Positions 6,530 through 14,598 are shown, numbered from the stretch's first letter. The stretch: DNA of 16,166 nucleotides from an uncultured Rhodospirillales bacterium (GCA_937127205.1 CAKZLS010000310.1:1-16166), one strand, 5' to 3'. Numbers and translations: made by a program. Notes: a model not told the origin generated them from the letters alone.

Positions 6530-7918
6530 ATGGTAGACACTACCGCCGCCCAAGCCGCAACCGGGGCCGCTCCCGCCGTTTTGCCGATGGTTCTGATCGG
6601 CGGTGTGCTGGTGGCGACCTTCTTCTTGATCGCCACGGAACGCTTGCATAAGACGTTGGCTGCGGTGCTGGGCGCGGTCACCGCCGTCGCCTTAGCGCTT
6701 GTGCTCGGCGTTTATGGCGGCGAGCGCCCCTATTTGCGCGTTCACGAATTCATTGAACACGATCTTGGCGTCATCGGTGTCATCGTCGGCACGTCGATCG
6801 TCGTCGCCATCGCGGCCGATTCCGGCTTGTTTCACTTTATGGCGGTGCGCATCGTCAAGCTCACCAAAGGTGATCCGCGCAAGCTGCTGCCGGCGATTAT
6901 GGCGGTGACCGTCGGTTTCGTGACGTTTTTGACCATCGCTCCGGGCGTCCTGATCATGGCGTCGCTGGTGCTTGTCATTACCAAGGCATTGGACGACGAC
7001 CCACGGCCCTATATCGTCGCGGTGGCCATCGGCGCCAACTCGGGCGCACTGATGACTTTTGCATCGGGCATTCCCACGCTCATGATCGGGACGTCCGCGA
7101 ACATTCCCTACGTGCAGTTTCTCATGGTCTCGGCGCCTCTGGCCATCCTGTCCGCGGTGCTCGCCTTTTTTGTCATCAAGTTCTTCTATCGCCGCAGCCT
7201 CGGAGGCGCCGACCCGGCGCAACTGGCCGCGCGCGCCGAAAAGGTTGCCGGCTTCGACGAATGGGCATTGGTGAAAGATCGTTCGCTGTTCTACCGCACG
7301 TCGGCCATCCTGGTGTTGACGATCATCGGCTTCGCGCTGGCCCAGACGCTGAACGTCGGCCTGGACTACATCGCCTTTTGCGGTGGCGTCGCGGCGCTGT
7401 TGTTCTCCGGATTTCCCCCGGAGAAAGCCATCGCCAAGGTCAAATGGCCGATCATTCTGTTCTTTATCGGTCTGTTCGTACTGATCGGCACGGTGCAGGC
7501 GACCGGATTGCTGACGCTGCTGGCCGGCGGCATCTACGATCTGGCCGGTGGGCAGATGATGCCGGCCATCGCCCTGATTACACCTTTCGTGTTCGTGACC
7601 GCGGGCATCGTCGATAACATTCCGGTGGCGGCGACAATGATCCCCGTCGTAAACACGATGATCGATCGCGGCATGGAAGCCGAGCCCCTCTGGTGGACGC
7701 TAATCGCCGCTTGTAATCTCGGCGGCAACCCGACGCCGGTGGGCTCCATCGCGGCGGTGATCGCCTTACACGCACTGGAAAAAGAACGCGGCATTCGCAT
7801 TGGCTGGGGTGAGTACTTGAAAGTGGGCGGCACCGTCACGATCCTGCAGATTTTCCTGGTTGTGGCCTATATGTACGCGTTCCTTGTCTTCGATCTGTTG
7901 CCGGCTTTGCCGCAATGA
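6530..7918 (+). CDS. ArsB/NhaD-type (SLC13-like) ion transporter
   Basis: 462-residue inner-membrane transporter of the ion transporter superfamily (ArsB, NhaD and citrate/anion permeases), with about eleven hydrophobic segments from residue 17 to 457. Diagnostic features are the two inverted halves, each with a re-entrant motif: GIPTLMIGTSANIP (180-193) in the first and VDNIPVAATMIP (361-372) plus GGNPTPVGSIA (398-408) in the second. NhaD members exchange sodium for protons; others carry arsenite or carboxylates, and sequence by eye cannot settle the substrate. A ribosome site GGGAG lies 11 bases before ATG. The stress-protein gene starts 22 bases later, a pairing that suggests regulation of transport by a USP partner. 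Confidence 0.85.
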   Translation: MVDTTAAQAATGAAPAVLPMVLIGGVLVATFFLIATERLHKTLAAVLGAVTAVALALVLGVYGGERPYLRVHEFIEHDLGVIGVIVGTSIVVAIAADSGLFHFMAVRIVKLTKGDPRKLLPAIMAVTVGFVTFLTIAPGVLIMASLVLVITKALDDDPRPYIVAVAIGANSGALMTFASGIPTLMIGTSANIPYVQFLMVSAPLAILSAVLAFFVIKFFYRRSLGGADPAQLAARAEKVAGFDEWALVKDRSLFYRTSAILVLTIIGFALAQTLNVGLDYIAFCGGVAALLFSGFPPEKAIAKVKWPIILFFIGLFVLIGTVQATGLLTLLAGGIYDLAGGQMMPAIALITPFVFVTAGIVDNIPVAATMIPVVNTMIDRGMEAEPLWWTLIAACNLGGNPTPVGSIAAVIALHALEKERGIRIGWGEYLKVGGTVTILQIFLVVAYMYAFLVFDLLPALPQ

Positions 7919-7940
7919 ACTTGGCCCGGAGGAAGCCTTG

Positions 7941-8885
7941 ATGGCCGACAGCATGAAACCCGAAGATCGCGAACTCAGGACCGCGATCAACGACTTCGAA
8001 GCCGCTTTGTCCGCAAAGAAATTCGATCTTGCGCTGCCGGAGTTGAACGTAATTCTGGTCGCGATCGACGGGTCGAATCAGAGCGAGATGGCGATCGGTA
8101 TTGCCGTGGAACTGGCTAGGCGAATGGCGGCCACCGTGCACATCGCTGGCGTCTATAAAGGAGCGCCCGACGCAAGCCTCGACGCTGTGCTTAACGCGTC
8201 GGTCAGCCGGTTTACCGACGCCAACGTTAACGTTCTGATGGCGCCCCGCCAACCATCCGACTCACCGCCCTACATCCAGATCCTACAGCTCGCCCAATCC
8301 GTGGATGCGGATCTGCTGGTGGTGCCAGCGCCGTTCCTGGAAGACTTCGCCGAACTCGGCAGCGACAGCATCGGCGTCAACCTGGACAAGCTGATGACCC
8401 AGGCACGCCCGCTGCTGGTCATCCGCGAACCGCGCGACGAACCGGCCGACAGTTTGAAACCCCTGCTGCTGGCGCTGTCCGTGCACGTGCAGGAAAATCC
8501 GCAGGCCGCTGCCTGGGCCCTGCGCATCATCGGCGACAGCGGGACCATCCGCATCGTCGCCGTTGTCGAAGACGAAGTGCTCGAAGCGGCCGCCGATCTG
8601 ATTGGCGAGCACGACGCCGCGGACCTGGATCTGGATCAGCTCGCCGGCATCAACCGGCCGGAAACAGCGGGGCTGATCGCCGCGCTGCATCGCGAAGCGC
8701 AGCAACGCGGTCTGGGCTGCCGGGTCAGCGTCCGGCAGGGCGATCTCGTGCACCGCGTGATCGAGCTGGCGGAAGGCGAGCAACGCTTGATCGTCACCGG
8801 CTGCGATCAGGATCCGAGCAGCAGTTCCTATCGGAACGTACAGGCGATCATTCGCCGGGCCAAAGATCCGGTGCTGGTGGTTTAG
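7941..8885 (+). CDS. Tandem universal stress protein (two UspA domains)
   Basis: 314-residue cytoplasmic protein with two UspA folds: residues 35-163, opening with NVILVAIDGSNQSEMAIGIAVELA, and residues 172-314, ending IVTGCDQDPSSSSYRNVQAIIRRAKDPVLVV. The first domain keeps the initial beta strand and Asp43 expected in USPs, but neither domain shows the classical GxxGx9G(S/T) ATP-binding loop near its end, so nucleotide binding is doubtful. ATG 7941 is chosen because GGAGGA precedes it by seven bases; the open frame extends upstream but overlaps the transporter. Last gene of the probable operon. A role as sensor or modulator of the transporter is inference from adjacency. Confidence 0.88.
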   Translation: MADSMKPEDRELRTAINDFEAALSAKKFDLALPELNVILVAIDGSNQSEMAIGIAVELARRMAATVHIAGVYKGAPDASLDAVLNASVSRFTDANVNVLMAPRQPSDSPPYIQILQLAQSVDADLLVVPAPFLEDFAELGSDSIGVNLDKLMTQARPLLVIREPRDEPADSLKPLLLALSVHVQENPQAAAWALRIIGDSGTIRIVAVVEDEVLEAAADLIGEHDAADLDLDQLAGINRPETAGLIAALHREAQQRGLGCRVSVRQGDLVHRVIELAEGEQRLIVTGCDQDPSSSSYRNVQAIIRRAKDPVLVV

Positions 8886-8922
8886 CCCACTTCAAGGAGG
8901 TCAGCCGCACCGCCTGAACACG

Positions 8923-8952
8923 AAAACGCCCGGCCTTTTCAAGGGCCGGGCG
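8923..8952 (-). terminator. Rho-independent terminator of the Sel1 gene
   Basis: CGCCCGGCC (8927-8935) pairs with GGCCGGGCG (8944-8952), a nine-base-pair GC stem with an eight-base loop. Read on the minus strand it is followed by TTTT (complement of 8923-8926), 31 bases after the Sel1 stop. In the plus direction the stem lacks a T-run, but it stands 41 bases after the stress-protein stop and may also block convergent transcription. Confidence 0.8.
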
Positions 8953-8983
8953 CCACGCGATCGCGATGAGTTAGGGCACTACA

Positions 8984-9739
8984 TCAGATGGATTTTTCCT
9001 GATCTTCCAGGCCGGCCTTGCGCATGTAAGCGAGCATGGCGTTGGCTTGCGGGAGGCCCTGGGCGGCGGCACGGCGGAACCACTTTCCGGCCTCCTCGTA
9101 ATTCTTCTTCACGCCCTCGCCGGCCAGATACATCAGACCCGCGTTGAACTGGGCCTTGGCGTGACGCTTTTTGGCCGCCTTGACGTACCATTCGACGGCC
9201 TTGGCATTGTCTTCGGCAACGCCCTCGCCTAGGTCGTAGGACACACCCAGATTGTACTGTGCCTCGACATAGTCCTGAGCCGCGGCGCGCTTGTACCATT
9301 CGACCGCCTTGGCATGATCCTGCGGCACGCCCTTACCCCGATCGAAGGCAACACCCAGGTTGTACTCCGCTTCGGCGAACCCCTGTTTGGCGGCTTTGCG
9401 ATACCACTCCACCGCAGTTTCCAGATCCGGCTCGACACCGCGGCCGCGGGCATACATCAACCCGACCATGAACTGGGCCTTGGCGTTCCCCTGTTCGGCG
9501 GCCTTCTTGAACCACGCCAACCCCTCTGCGTAGTTCAGCTTAACGCCATGCCCAGTAACGTACAAAAGCCCCATGCCGTACTGCGATTGGATATCGCCCT
9601 TCTGGGCGAGCGGTTTCCATTCGTTCAAGGCAGCGCCGTAATCGCCACGGCCGTAGGCCTCGTCGCCTTCCTCGAAACCCGCCCAAGCGGGACCGGAAAG
9701 CGCCACGAACAGCGCGGATGCAAGCAGCAGTCTCTTCAT
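8984..9739 (-). CDS. Exported Sel1-repeat (TPR-like) protein
   Basis: 251-residue periplasmic or secreted protein. A signal peptide is visible: MKRLLLASALFVALSGPAWA, with cleavage expected after Ala20. Five regular 36-residue Sel1 repeats follow (about residues 50-229), each with the pattern A-x-x-YNLGV-x-YD-x-G-x-GV...AVEWY-x-KAA, after one imperfect repeat (22-49) and before a partial one. Such solenoids bind other proteins and often serve in envelope stress signalling or secretion; the partner here is unknown. The start is the ATG at 9739, with GAGG six bases upstream; the open frame reaches 9760 but the extra residues would spoil the signal peptide. Transcribed alone, ending in a strong terminator. 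Confidence 0.92.
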   Translation of the reverse strand: MKRLLLASALFVALSGPAWAGFEEGDEAYGRGDYGAALNEWKPLAQKGDIQSQYGMGLLYVTGHGVKLNYAEGLAWFKKAAEQGNAKAQFMVGLMYARGRGVEPDLETAVEWYRKAAKQGFAEAEYNLGVAFDRGKGVPQDHAKAVEWYKRAAAQDYVEAQYNLGVSYDLGEGVAEDNAKAVEWYVKAAKKRHAKAQFNAGLMYLAGEGVKKNYEEAGKWFRRAAAQGLPQANAMLAYMRKAGLEDQEKSI

Positions 9740-9966
9740 TGCGGGCCTCACAATCAGCATGGTGGACGACCCGGCGTTGTGCCGAGGCCGGGCTCCCTTG
9801 CCCTATGTCCGTATTGTGGAGGCCGGCGCCGTTTTACCCGTTCATGTCTCGCGGATGACTGCCGGCCGTCCGATCGAGCATGCTATTATTAGCCGCATTT
9901 TAGTTAAATTTACCCTAATGGGTTGAATATTGTTGGGTAGCGAATAAAGGGGGGTGGGGACGACGC
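9740..9966. other. Intergenic region, candidate CtrA-like half-site
   Basis: 227 bases between two minus-strand genes, including an AT-rich patch (9883-9950). It contains TTAA at 9904-9907, seven bases, then CTAA at 9915-9918, one base away from the TTAA-N7-TTAA motif bound by the alphaproteobacterial cell-cycle regulator CtrA. It lies about 165 bases upstream of the Sel1 start and 48 bases after the channel stop. No clear sigma-70 promoter or terminator is seen. Confidence 0.25.
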
Positions 9967-10854
9967 TCACGCGCCACCGCGGCTGTTCTTCAATTCCGCG
10001 ACCTCGGCGCGAAGTGCCCGGAGTTCGTTCAGGATCTCCGCGCGATCTTCCTGCCCCTTTTGCGCCATGGCTTCCCCGGCGTCGCGTTCGGCCTGATGCT
10101 CGGCCTGCTGCTGGCTTTGCATGGCGTCGACGATGATGCCGATGAACAGGTTCAGCACCGCAAACGACGTCAGCACGATGAACGGCAGGAAAAAGGCCCA
10201 CGCCAGCGGAAACACATCCATTACCGGGCGGACGATGCCCATGGACCAGCTTTCCAGGGTCATGATCTGGAACAGCGAATAGGCCGAGGCGCCCCCCGAG
10301 CCGAACCATTCGGGGAAGGTGGCCGCGAACAGCTTGGTGGCCATCACCGAGAATACGTAGAATACCAGGCTGAGCAGCGCGACGATGGAGCCCATGCCCG
10401 GCAGGGCGTGCAGCAGCGCGGTGACCACCCGGCGCATGGACGGAACCGCTGAGATCAGCCGCAGGACCCTGAGGATGCGGAGCGCTCGGAGCACCGAGAG
10501 ACTCCCAGTGGTGGGCAGCAGTGCAATCCCGACGACGATAAAGTCGAAGACATTCCACGGATCGTGGTGAAAGCGCGTCCGGTAGACGACGATCTTGGCC
10601 GCCAATTCGACGACGAATATGCCAAGAATGATCCGATCGAGCGCAATCAAGAACCCGCCGGCCAGATCCATGGCGGTCTGGCTGGTTTCGAGGCCAAGGG
10701 TGATGGCGTTGACGATGATGATGGCGATCATGATCCGCTGAAAGCGGAGGGATTCGAGAACATGCTGGACCTTGCCCAGCGGGCCGCCTTGAAGCGGCTC
10801 GATACGCCGCACCTGATCGCCCGGTTTCTTTGCTTTGTCCTCGAAAGTGCTCAC
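9967..10854 (-). CDS. Bacterial voltage-gated sodium channel (NaChBac/NavAb type)
   Basis: 295-residue inner-membrane channel subunit, expected to form a tetramer. Six helices are visible: S1 40-56, S2 68-90, S3 98-114, S4 119-134, S5 152-175 and S6 218-245. The voltage sensor S4 has four arginines at every third position (R123, R126, R129, R132). The selectivity filter is TLESWSM (199-205), the same as I recall for the sodium-selective NavAb, and the GIVRP stretch that follows also matches. A charged neck and a C-terminal coiled coil (about 268-292, EILNELRALRAEVAEL) fit the family. The only upstream start is GTG 10854, with a weak ribosome site. These channels admit sodium, perhaps for motility or pH responses; no flagellar gene is nearby. 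Confidence 0.95.
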   Translation of the reverse strand: MSTFEDKAKKPGDQVRRIEPLQGGPLGKVQHVLESLRFQRIMIAIIIVNAITLGLETSQTAMDLAGGFLIALDRIILGIFVVELAAKIVVYRTRFHHDPWNVFDFIVVGIALLPTTGSLSVLRALRILRVLRLISAVPSMRRVVTALLHALPGMGSIVALLSLVFYVFSVMATKLFAATFPEWFGSGGASAYSLFQIMTLESWSMGIVRPVMDVFPLAWAFFLPFIVLTSFAVLNLFIGIIVDAMQSQQQAEHQAERDAGEAMAQKGQEDRAEILNELRALRAEVAELKNSRGGA

Positions 10855-10929
10855 GCGGCTATGGGCCTTCGCTTGGGTGTTCCGCTTGGTGAAGTGGCTT
10901 GAACCGTCGAACTGTCAAGCCCGCGAATG

Positions 10930-12102
10930 TTATTGACGCTTGAATTGCTTGGCGAGGGCCAGGCCCTGGCGCTGGTAGGACGAGCCGATGTCGACGCCGT
11001 AAAGCTTGTCGGGTTCGGCGGTCAGAGGTTCATAAACCAGTCTTGCCACCAGTTGTCCATCGCGGAGAACGAACGGCACCTCGAACGAACGGATTTCGAG
11101 GACGGCTCTCGATCCGCTCCCCCCGGTGGCGGCATAACCGAATCCCGGATCGAAAAAACCGGCATAATGAACCCGGAACTCGCCCACGCGAGTGTCGTAG
11201 GGCCGCATCTCGGCGGCATGATCCGGCGGTACCGTGACCGCTTCTTTGGAGGCCAGGATGTAGAAGTCGCCGGGGTAGAGAATGACGGTGCCGCGGCTGT
11301 CCACGTATACCGGTTCCCAGAAATGGTTCGGGTCGTAGTGATCCACCTTGGCGAGGTCTATGAGGTCCGTGTAGTGCTGCGCTCGGTAGCCGACCAGTCC
11401 GCGATCGTTACCCTTGAGATCCACCGTCACTGCGATTCCATGGTCGATGTTTTCGGTTCCGGGCGCGGAGTCCACCAGCGGGGTCGCCTCGTGAAGTTGG
11501 CGTATGGCCGTGTCGCTGGCGGACAACGTGCCATGCTGCAAGCGGAGTTGGCTGAGACGCGCGCCCTGTCGCGCGACGATGCTGAACGTTCTCGGCGAAA
11601 TCTCGGTGTACAGCGGCCCCTCGTAGCCCGGCGGCACCTGGTCGAACATCACCGCATGATCGGTGATCAGCCGCGTGAAGACATCGAGGCGGCCCGTGGA
11701 GCTTTTCGGATTGGCGGTCCCGGACACGCGCTCCGGCAGGTTCAGCCGTTCCATCAGCGGGACGATGTAGACGCACCCCTTCTCCAAAACCGCGCCCTTG
11801 GTGAGGTCCACCTCATGCATGGCGAACGCGCCGATCCGCTCCCGAACGGTGGTTTCTGGTCCCGGCAGGAATCCGGCCCGAACCCGATACGCGACGCTTC
11901 CCAAACGGAGGTCGATACTCGCGGGCTGAATCTGTTCCTCGGGGATCGCGTCCGTCGCTGAAATCTCCGCGCGACCGATCATCGCGCGAATTTCCTGGGA
12001 CGGCAGGATGCCGACAGGGTGTGCGGGTTTATCGGATCCCGCTTCCTCGTCCGCCTGATGTTGCTGTTCGACCACCGAGGTGCTCACGGCCTCGCACTCC
12101 AC
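10930..12102 (-). CDS. dcd: dCTP deaminase, fused two-domain alphaproteobacterial form
   Basis: Deaminates dCTP to dUTP, feeding dTMP synthesis. At 390 residues it is about twice the E. coli enzyme and contains two copies of the trimeric dUTPase-like fold: first half with PASIDLRLG (60-68), SSTGRLDVFTRL (134-145) and PGYEGPLYTEIS (158-169), second half with AGFFDPGFG (314-322) and AVLEIRSF (333-340). Both copies carry the glutamate that aligns with the catalytic Glu of E. coli Dcd (Glu167 and Glu336). Long forms like this are usual in alphaproteobacteria. The start is uncertain: GTG at 12102 has no good ribosome site; GTG at 12087 (codon 6) has GGAG nearby, and the first 27 residues look non-conserved. 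Divergent from panB. Confidence 0.9.
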   Translation of the reverse strand: MECEAVSTSVVEQQHQADEEAGSDKPAHPVGILPSQEIRAMIGRAEISATDAIPEEQIQPASIDLRLGSVAYRVRAGFLPGPETTVRERIGAFAMHEVDLTKGAVLEKGCVYIVPLMERLNLPERVSGTANPKSSTGRLDVFTRLITDHAVMFDQVPPGYEGPLYTEISPRTFSIVARQGARLSQLRLQHGTLSASDTAIRQLHEATPLVDSAPGTENIDHGIAVTVDLKGNDRGLVGYRAQHYTDLIDLAKVDHYDPNHFWEPVYVDSRGTVILYPGDFYILASKEAVTVPPDHAAEMRPYDTRVGEFRVHYAGFFDPGFGYAATGGSGSRAVLEIRSFEVPFVLRDGQLVARLVYEPLTAEPDKLYGVDIGSSYQRQGLALAKQFKRQ

Positions 12103-12173
12103 CCAGGAACACTCTTCCCCATCGCATCAGTCGTATCAGGGTTGGTGGACCCTATCAATCCGTGGCTTGCGGA

Positions 12174-12202
12174 TTGGCAGCCATCGAACACGCGCATATC
12201 TC
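12174..12202 (+). promoter_or_regulatory. Candidate panB promoter
   Basis: TTGGCA (12174-12179, five of six to the -35 consensus), a 17-base gap, then TATCTC (12197-12202, three of six). It lies about 80 bases before the panB start in the 178-base region shared with the divergent dcd gene. The -10 match is poor, so this is only a candidate. Confidence 0.25.
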
Positions 12203-12280
12203 CTCTGCGACCCGCGTTTGTCCTTTATGGCACCCGCGAACAACGGTACAGTTGCCGATTATCCCTTGGGAGGACCCGAT

Positions 12281-13138
12281 GTGAGCGTTCATGCCAAATG
12301 GAAGAAAGTCACCGTCCCTCAGATTAGAGACCAGAAAGGCGGCGAACCCATTGTCTGCCTGACGGCCTACACGTCGCTGACCGCCGTCCTGCTGGACGAG
12401 CACGTGGACCTGCTGCTGGTGGGCGACTCCCTCGGCATGGTGCTGTATGGCATGGACAGCACCCTCGGCGTCACACTCGATATGATGATTGCGCATGGCC
12501 AGGCGGTTATGCGCGGGTCGCGCAAAGCCTGCGTGATCGTGGACATGCCGTTTGGCTCCTACCAAGAATCGCCGCAAGAAGCCTTCCGTAACGCTGCCCG
12601 GGTGATGAAGGAAGTGGGCTGCTCCGGCGTCAAGCTCGAGGGCGGCGTGGAGATGGCGGAGACCATCCGGTTTCTGGTCCAGCGCGGCATACCGGTATTC
12701 GGACACGTTGGGCTGCTGCCGCAATCAGTGAACACCGCCGGCGGGTTCCGCTCCCTCGGACGTGCGGAAAAGGAGGCCGAAGGTGTTCTTGAGGACGCCA
12801 TGGCGGTCGCCGAGGCCGGCGCGTTCGCTACCGTAATCGAAGGGACGGTGGAGCACGTGGCGCGCGAGATCACCGAAGCCATTCCGATCCCGACCATCGG
12901 CATCGGCGCCTCTCCCGAATGCGACGGCCAGATCCTCGTCACCGAAGACCTCGTCGGTCTGTTCTCCGGCTTCAAACCGAGGTTCGTGAAACGCTACGCC
13001 GAGTTGGGCGAGAGTATCTCCGAGTCGGCCAAGGCTTACGCGGAGGATGTCCGGGCGCGGCGGTTCCCGGCAATGGAGCATTGCTTCGGCGTCAAACCCA
13101 CAGAAACGAAGCCGACAGCGACGAAAAAGGCTGTTTGA
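12281..13138 (+). CDS. panB: Ketopantoate hydroxymethyltransferase
   Basis: First committed step of pantothenate synthesis: transfers the one-carbon unit of methylene-tetrahydrofolate to 2-oxoisovalerate, giving ketopantoate. 285 residues, close to the usual 265-285, with the TIM-barrel motifs: VGDSLGMV with metal ligand Asp49, DMPFGSY with Asp88, KLEGG with Glu120, and VIEG with catalytic Glu187. GTG 12281 is chosen because GGGAGG stands seven bases before it; the open frame reaches far upstream to 12080, but that stretch is unlike panB. The Lys/Thr-rich tail (271-285) is an extra extension. panC follows after 24 bases, so the two form an operon. Confidence 0.96.
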   Translation: MSVHAKWKKVTVPQIRDQKGGEPIVCLTAYTSLTAVLLDEHVDLLLVGDSLGMVLYGMDSTLGVTLDMMIAHGQAVMRGSRKACVIVDMPFGSYQESPQEAFRNAARVMKEVGCSGVKLEGGVEMAETIRFLVQRGIPVFGHVGLLPQSVNTAGGFRSLGRAEKEAEGVLEDAMAVAEAGAFATVIEGTVEHVAREITEAIPIPTIGIGASPECDGQILVTEDLVGLFSGFKPRFVKRYAELGESISESAKAYAEDVRARRFPAMEHCFGVKPTETKPTATKKAV

Positions 13139-13162
13139 GCGGACAACCGGGCACCTCCCAAC

Positions 13163-14020
13163 ATGCCAGCCGATCAGGAAATCGCCGTCGTTCGTACGAT
13201 CGAGGATCTACGCGCGAGTGTCCGTGACTGGAGGTCGTGCCGCGAGCGCGTCGGACTCGTTCCGACCATGGGCGCTCTGCACGAGGGCCACTTGACGCTT
13301 GTCCGCCGCTCCCTGGACCTGACCAGCCGTACCTGCGTGACCCTGTTCGTCAATCCTGCCCAGTTCGGTCCCAACGAAGATCTGGCGGTCTATCCGCGCA
13401 CCGAGGAAACCGATGCGGCCATGCTGGCGGCCGAAGGGGCGCACCTTTTGTTCGCGCCGTCGGTGGAAGAGATGTACCCGCCCGATTCCGTCACCCGTGT
13501 CCACGTTCCCGGTATCAGCGATCCGCTCGAGGGCGCGTTTCGCCCTGACTTCTTCACCGGTGTGGCCACCATCGTCGCCAAGCTGTTGATCCAAGCCTTG
13601 CCCGACGTCGCGCTGTTCGGCGAAAAGGACTACCAGCAACTTCAGGTGATCAAACGCATGGCGCGCGACCTCGACATTCCGGTGGAAATCGAAGGGGTTC
13701 CAACGGTGCGCGAAGCCGATGGATTAGCGCTGTCGTCGCGCAACGCCTACCTGACCGCGGACGAGCGCCGGGCCGCACCGACGTTGTATCGGTGCCTATC
13801 GACCATCGCTGAAAAGGTTTCCGCCGGCGCCGACCCGGAGACGGAGGAAAAGAAAGCGATCAATGAGCTGCTGGACGCTGGGTTTTCCAAGGTGGATTAC
13901 CTCACCGTCCGCGACGCGCAAAGCCTGGAACCCTGGGCCGACCGCACCCGCCCCGGCCGCGTCCTCGCCGCAGCGAAACTTGGCCGCGCCCGCCTGATCG
14001 ACAACGTCGCCGTCGCTTGA
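13163..14020 (+). CDS. panC: Pantothenate synthetase
   Basis: Joins pantoate and beta-alanine with ATP to make pantothenate, the coenzyme A precursor. 285 residues, the usual length. Visible motifs: PTMGALHEGH (34-43, ATP-binding HIGH-like), FVNPAQFGPNEDL (62-74), PDFFTGVATIV (128-138), FGEKDYQQL (152-160) and SSRN (191-194). The start is ATG 13163; no clear ribosome site precedes it, suggesting coupling to panB 24 bases upstream. The gene ends 16 bases from the convergent gpt. Ketopantoate reductase (panE) and aspartate decarboxylase (panD) are not in the window. Confidence 0.96.
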   Translation: MPADQEIAVVRTIEDLRASVRDWRSCRERVGLVPTMGALHEGHLTLVRRSLDLTSRTCVTLFVNPAQFGPNEDLAVYPRTEETDAAMLAAEGAHLLFAPSVEEMYPPDSVTRVHVPGISDPLEGAFRPDFFTGVATIVAKLLIQALPDVALFGEKDYQQLQVIKRMARDLDIPVEIEGVPTVREADGLALSSRNAYLTADERRAAPTLYRCLSTIAEKVSAGADPETEEKKAINELLDAGFSKVDYLTVRDAQSLEPWADRTRPGRVLAAAKLGRARLIDNVAVA

Positions 14021-14036
14021 AGAACCGACAACGCGG

Positions 14037-14504
14037 TTAAATTTTGGCGGGATCCCGGTCCCACGGGAAATCGATCCAGACGTCCTGCTCCACCTGTCGG
14101 AGGAAGGTATTCACGAACGGCTGCCCCGCCGGCTTTACATACAGGGATGCGTAGTGGGCATCGGGGAGCATTCGTCTGGCTTCCGCCGCGGTGGCGCCGC
14201 TGTCGGCGACGTCATCCACCAGCAGCCACCCCGCCCCCGTGCCGGCAGTCGCCGGGGGTGGCTTGATGACGTCCGGTCGCCCTTTGCTTTCACCGTCGCG
14301 GCTAGAGATGCAAACGGTCGCGATCAGGTGGATGTCGAGGACGCGGGCGACGATGGCCGCCGGAACGAGGCCGCCTCGGCTTACAGCAACCATTCCCTGC
14401 CAGGGTCCGTATTCCGCAACCCGGTGGGCAAGGTCAGTGGCCTCCCGGTGCATCTCATGCCAAGAGGTAACGTGAATCCGCGCAGCCGACGTCATGTCTT
14501 TCAT
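14037..14504 (-). CDS. gpt: Xanthine phosphoribosyltransferase
   Basis: Purine salvage enzyme that joins xanthine (and guanine) with PRPP. 155 residues, close to the 152 of E. coli Gpt. SRGGLVPA (42-49), the PRPP-binding LLVDDVADSGAT (94-105), YVKPAG (122-127) and the WIDFPWD tail (143-149) match the family; the last two separate it from hypoxanthine enzymes. Start ATG 14504 is chosen because GGAGG is eight bases before it. GTG 14510 is also in frame but only two bases from the ribosome site. Converges on panC with 16 bases between and no visible terminator there. Confidence 0.93.
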   Translation of the reverse strand: MKDMTSAARIHVTSWHEMHREATDLAHRVAEYGPWQGMVAVSRGGLVPAAIVARVLDIHLIATVCISSRDGESKGRPDVIKPPPATAGTGAGWLLVDDVADSGATAAEARRMLPDAHYASLYVKPAGQPFVNTFLRQVEQDVWIDFPWDRDPAKI

Positions 14505-14529
14505 CGACACATCCTCCCCCGTTCGAAGC

Positions 14530-14551
14530 GATCGGCTTGTAGACGCCGATC
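14530..14551 (-). other. Hairpin between lipoprotein gene and gpt
   Basis: GATCGGC (14530-14536) pairs perfectly with GCCGATC (14545-14551) across an eight-base loop. It lies between the lipoprotein stop (14599) and the gpt ribosome site on the minus strand. It has no T-tract in that direction, so it may be a weak terminator of the lipoprotein transcript or a leader structure of gpt. Confidence 0.35.
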
Positions 14552-14598
14552 TTCCTCATTTACCGATTGCCGTGACCACGATCACGTGCGATCGGGTG

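Noticed and set aside
9050..9600. Regular 108-base DNA periodicity
   Set aside because: It is explained by the 36-residue Sel1 repeats of the encoded protein, not by a separate DNA repeat or CRISPR array.
9842..10558. 238-codon minus-strand frame overlapping the sodium channel
   Set aside because: It is another frame of the same strand; its translation is low in hydrophobic structure and the channel frame has all family motifs.
10927..11961. 344-codon plus-strand frame opposite the dCTP deaminase
   Set aside because: Arginine/glycine/valine-rich antisense translation typical of GC-rich DNA; the opposite strand carries conserved Dcd motifs.
12080..12280. Upstream extension of the panB frame by 67 codons
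   Set aside because: The added residues do not resemble PanB, and a strong ribosome site sits before GTG 12281.
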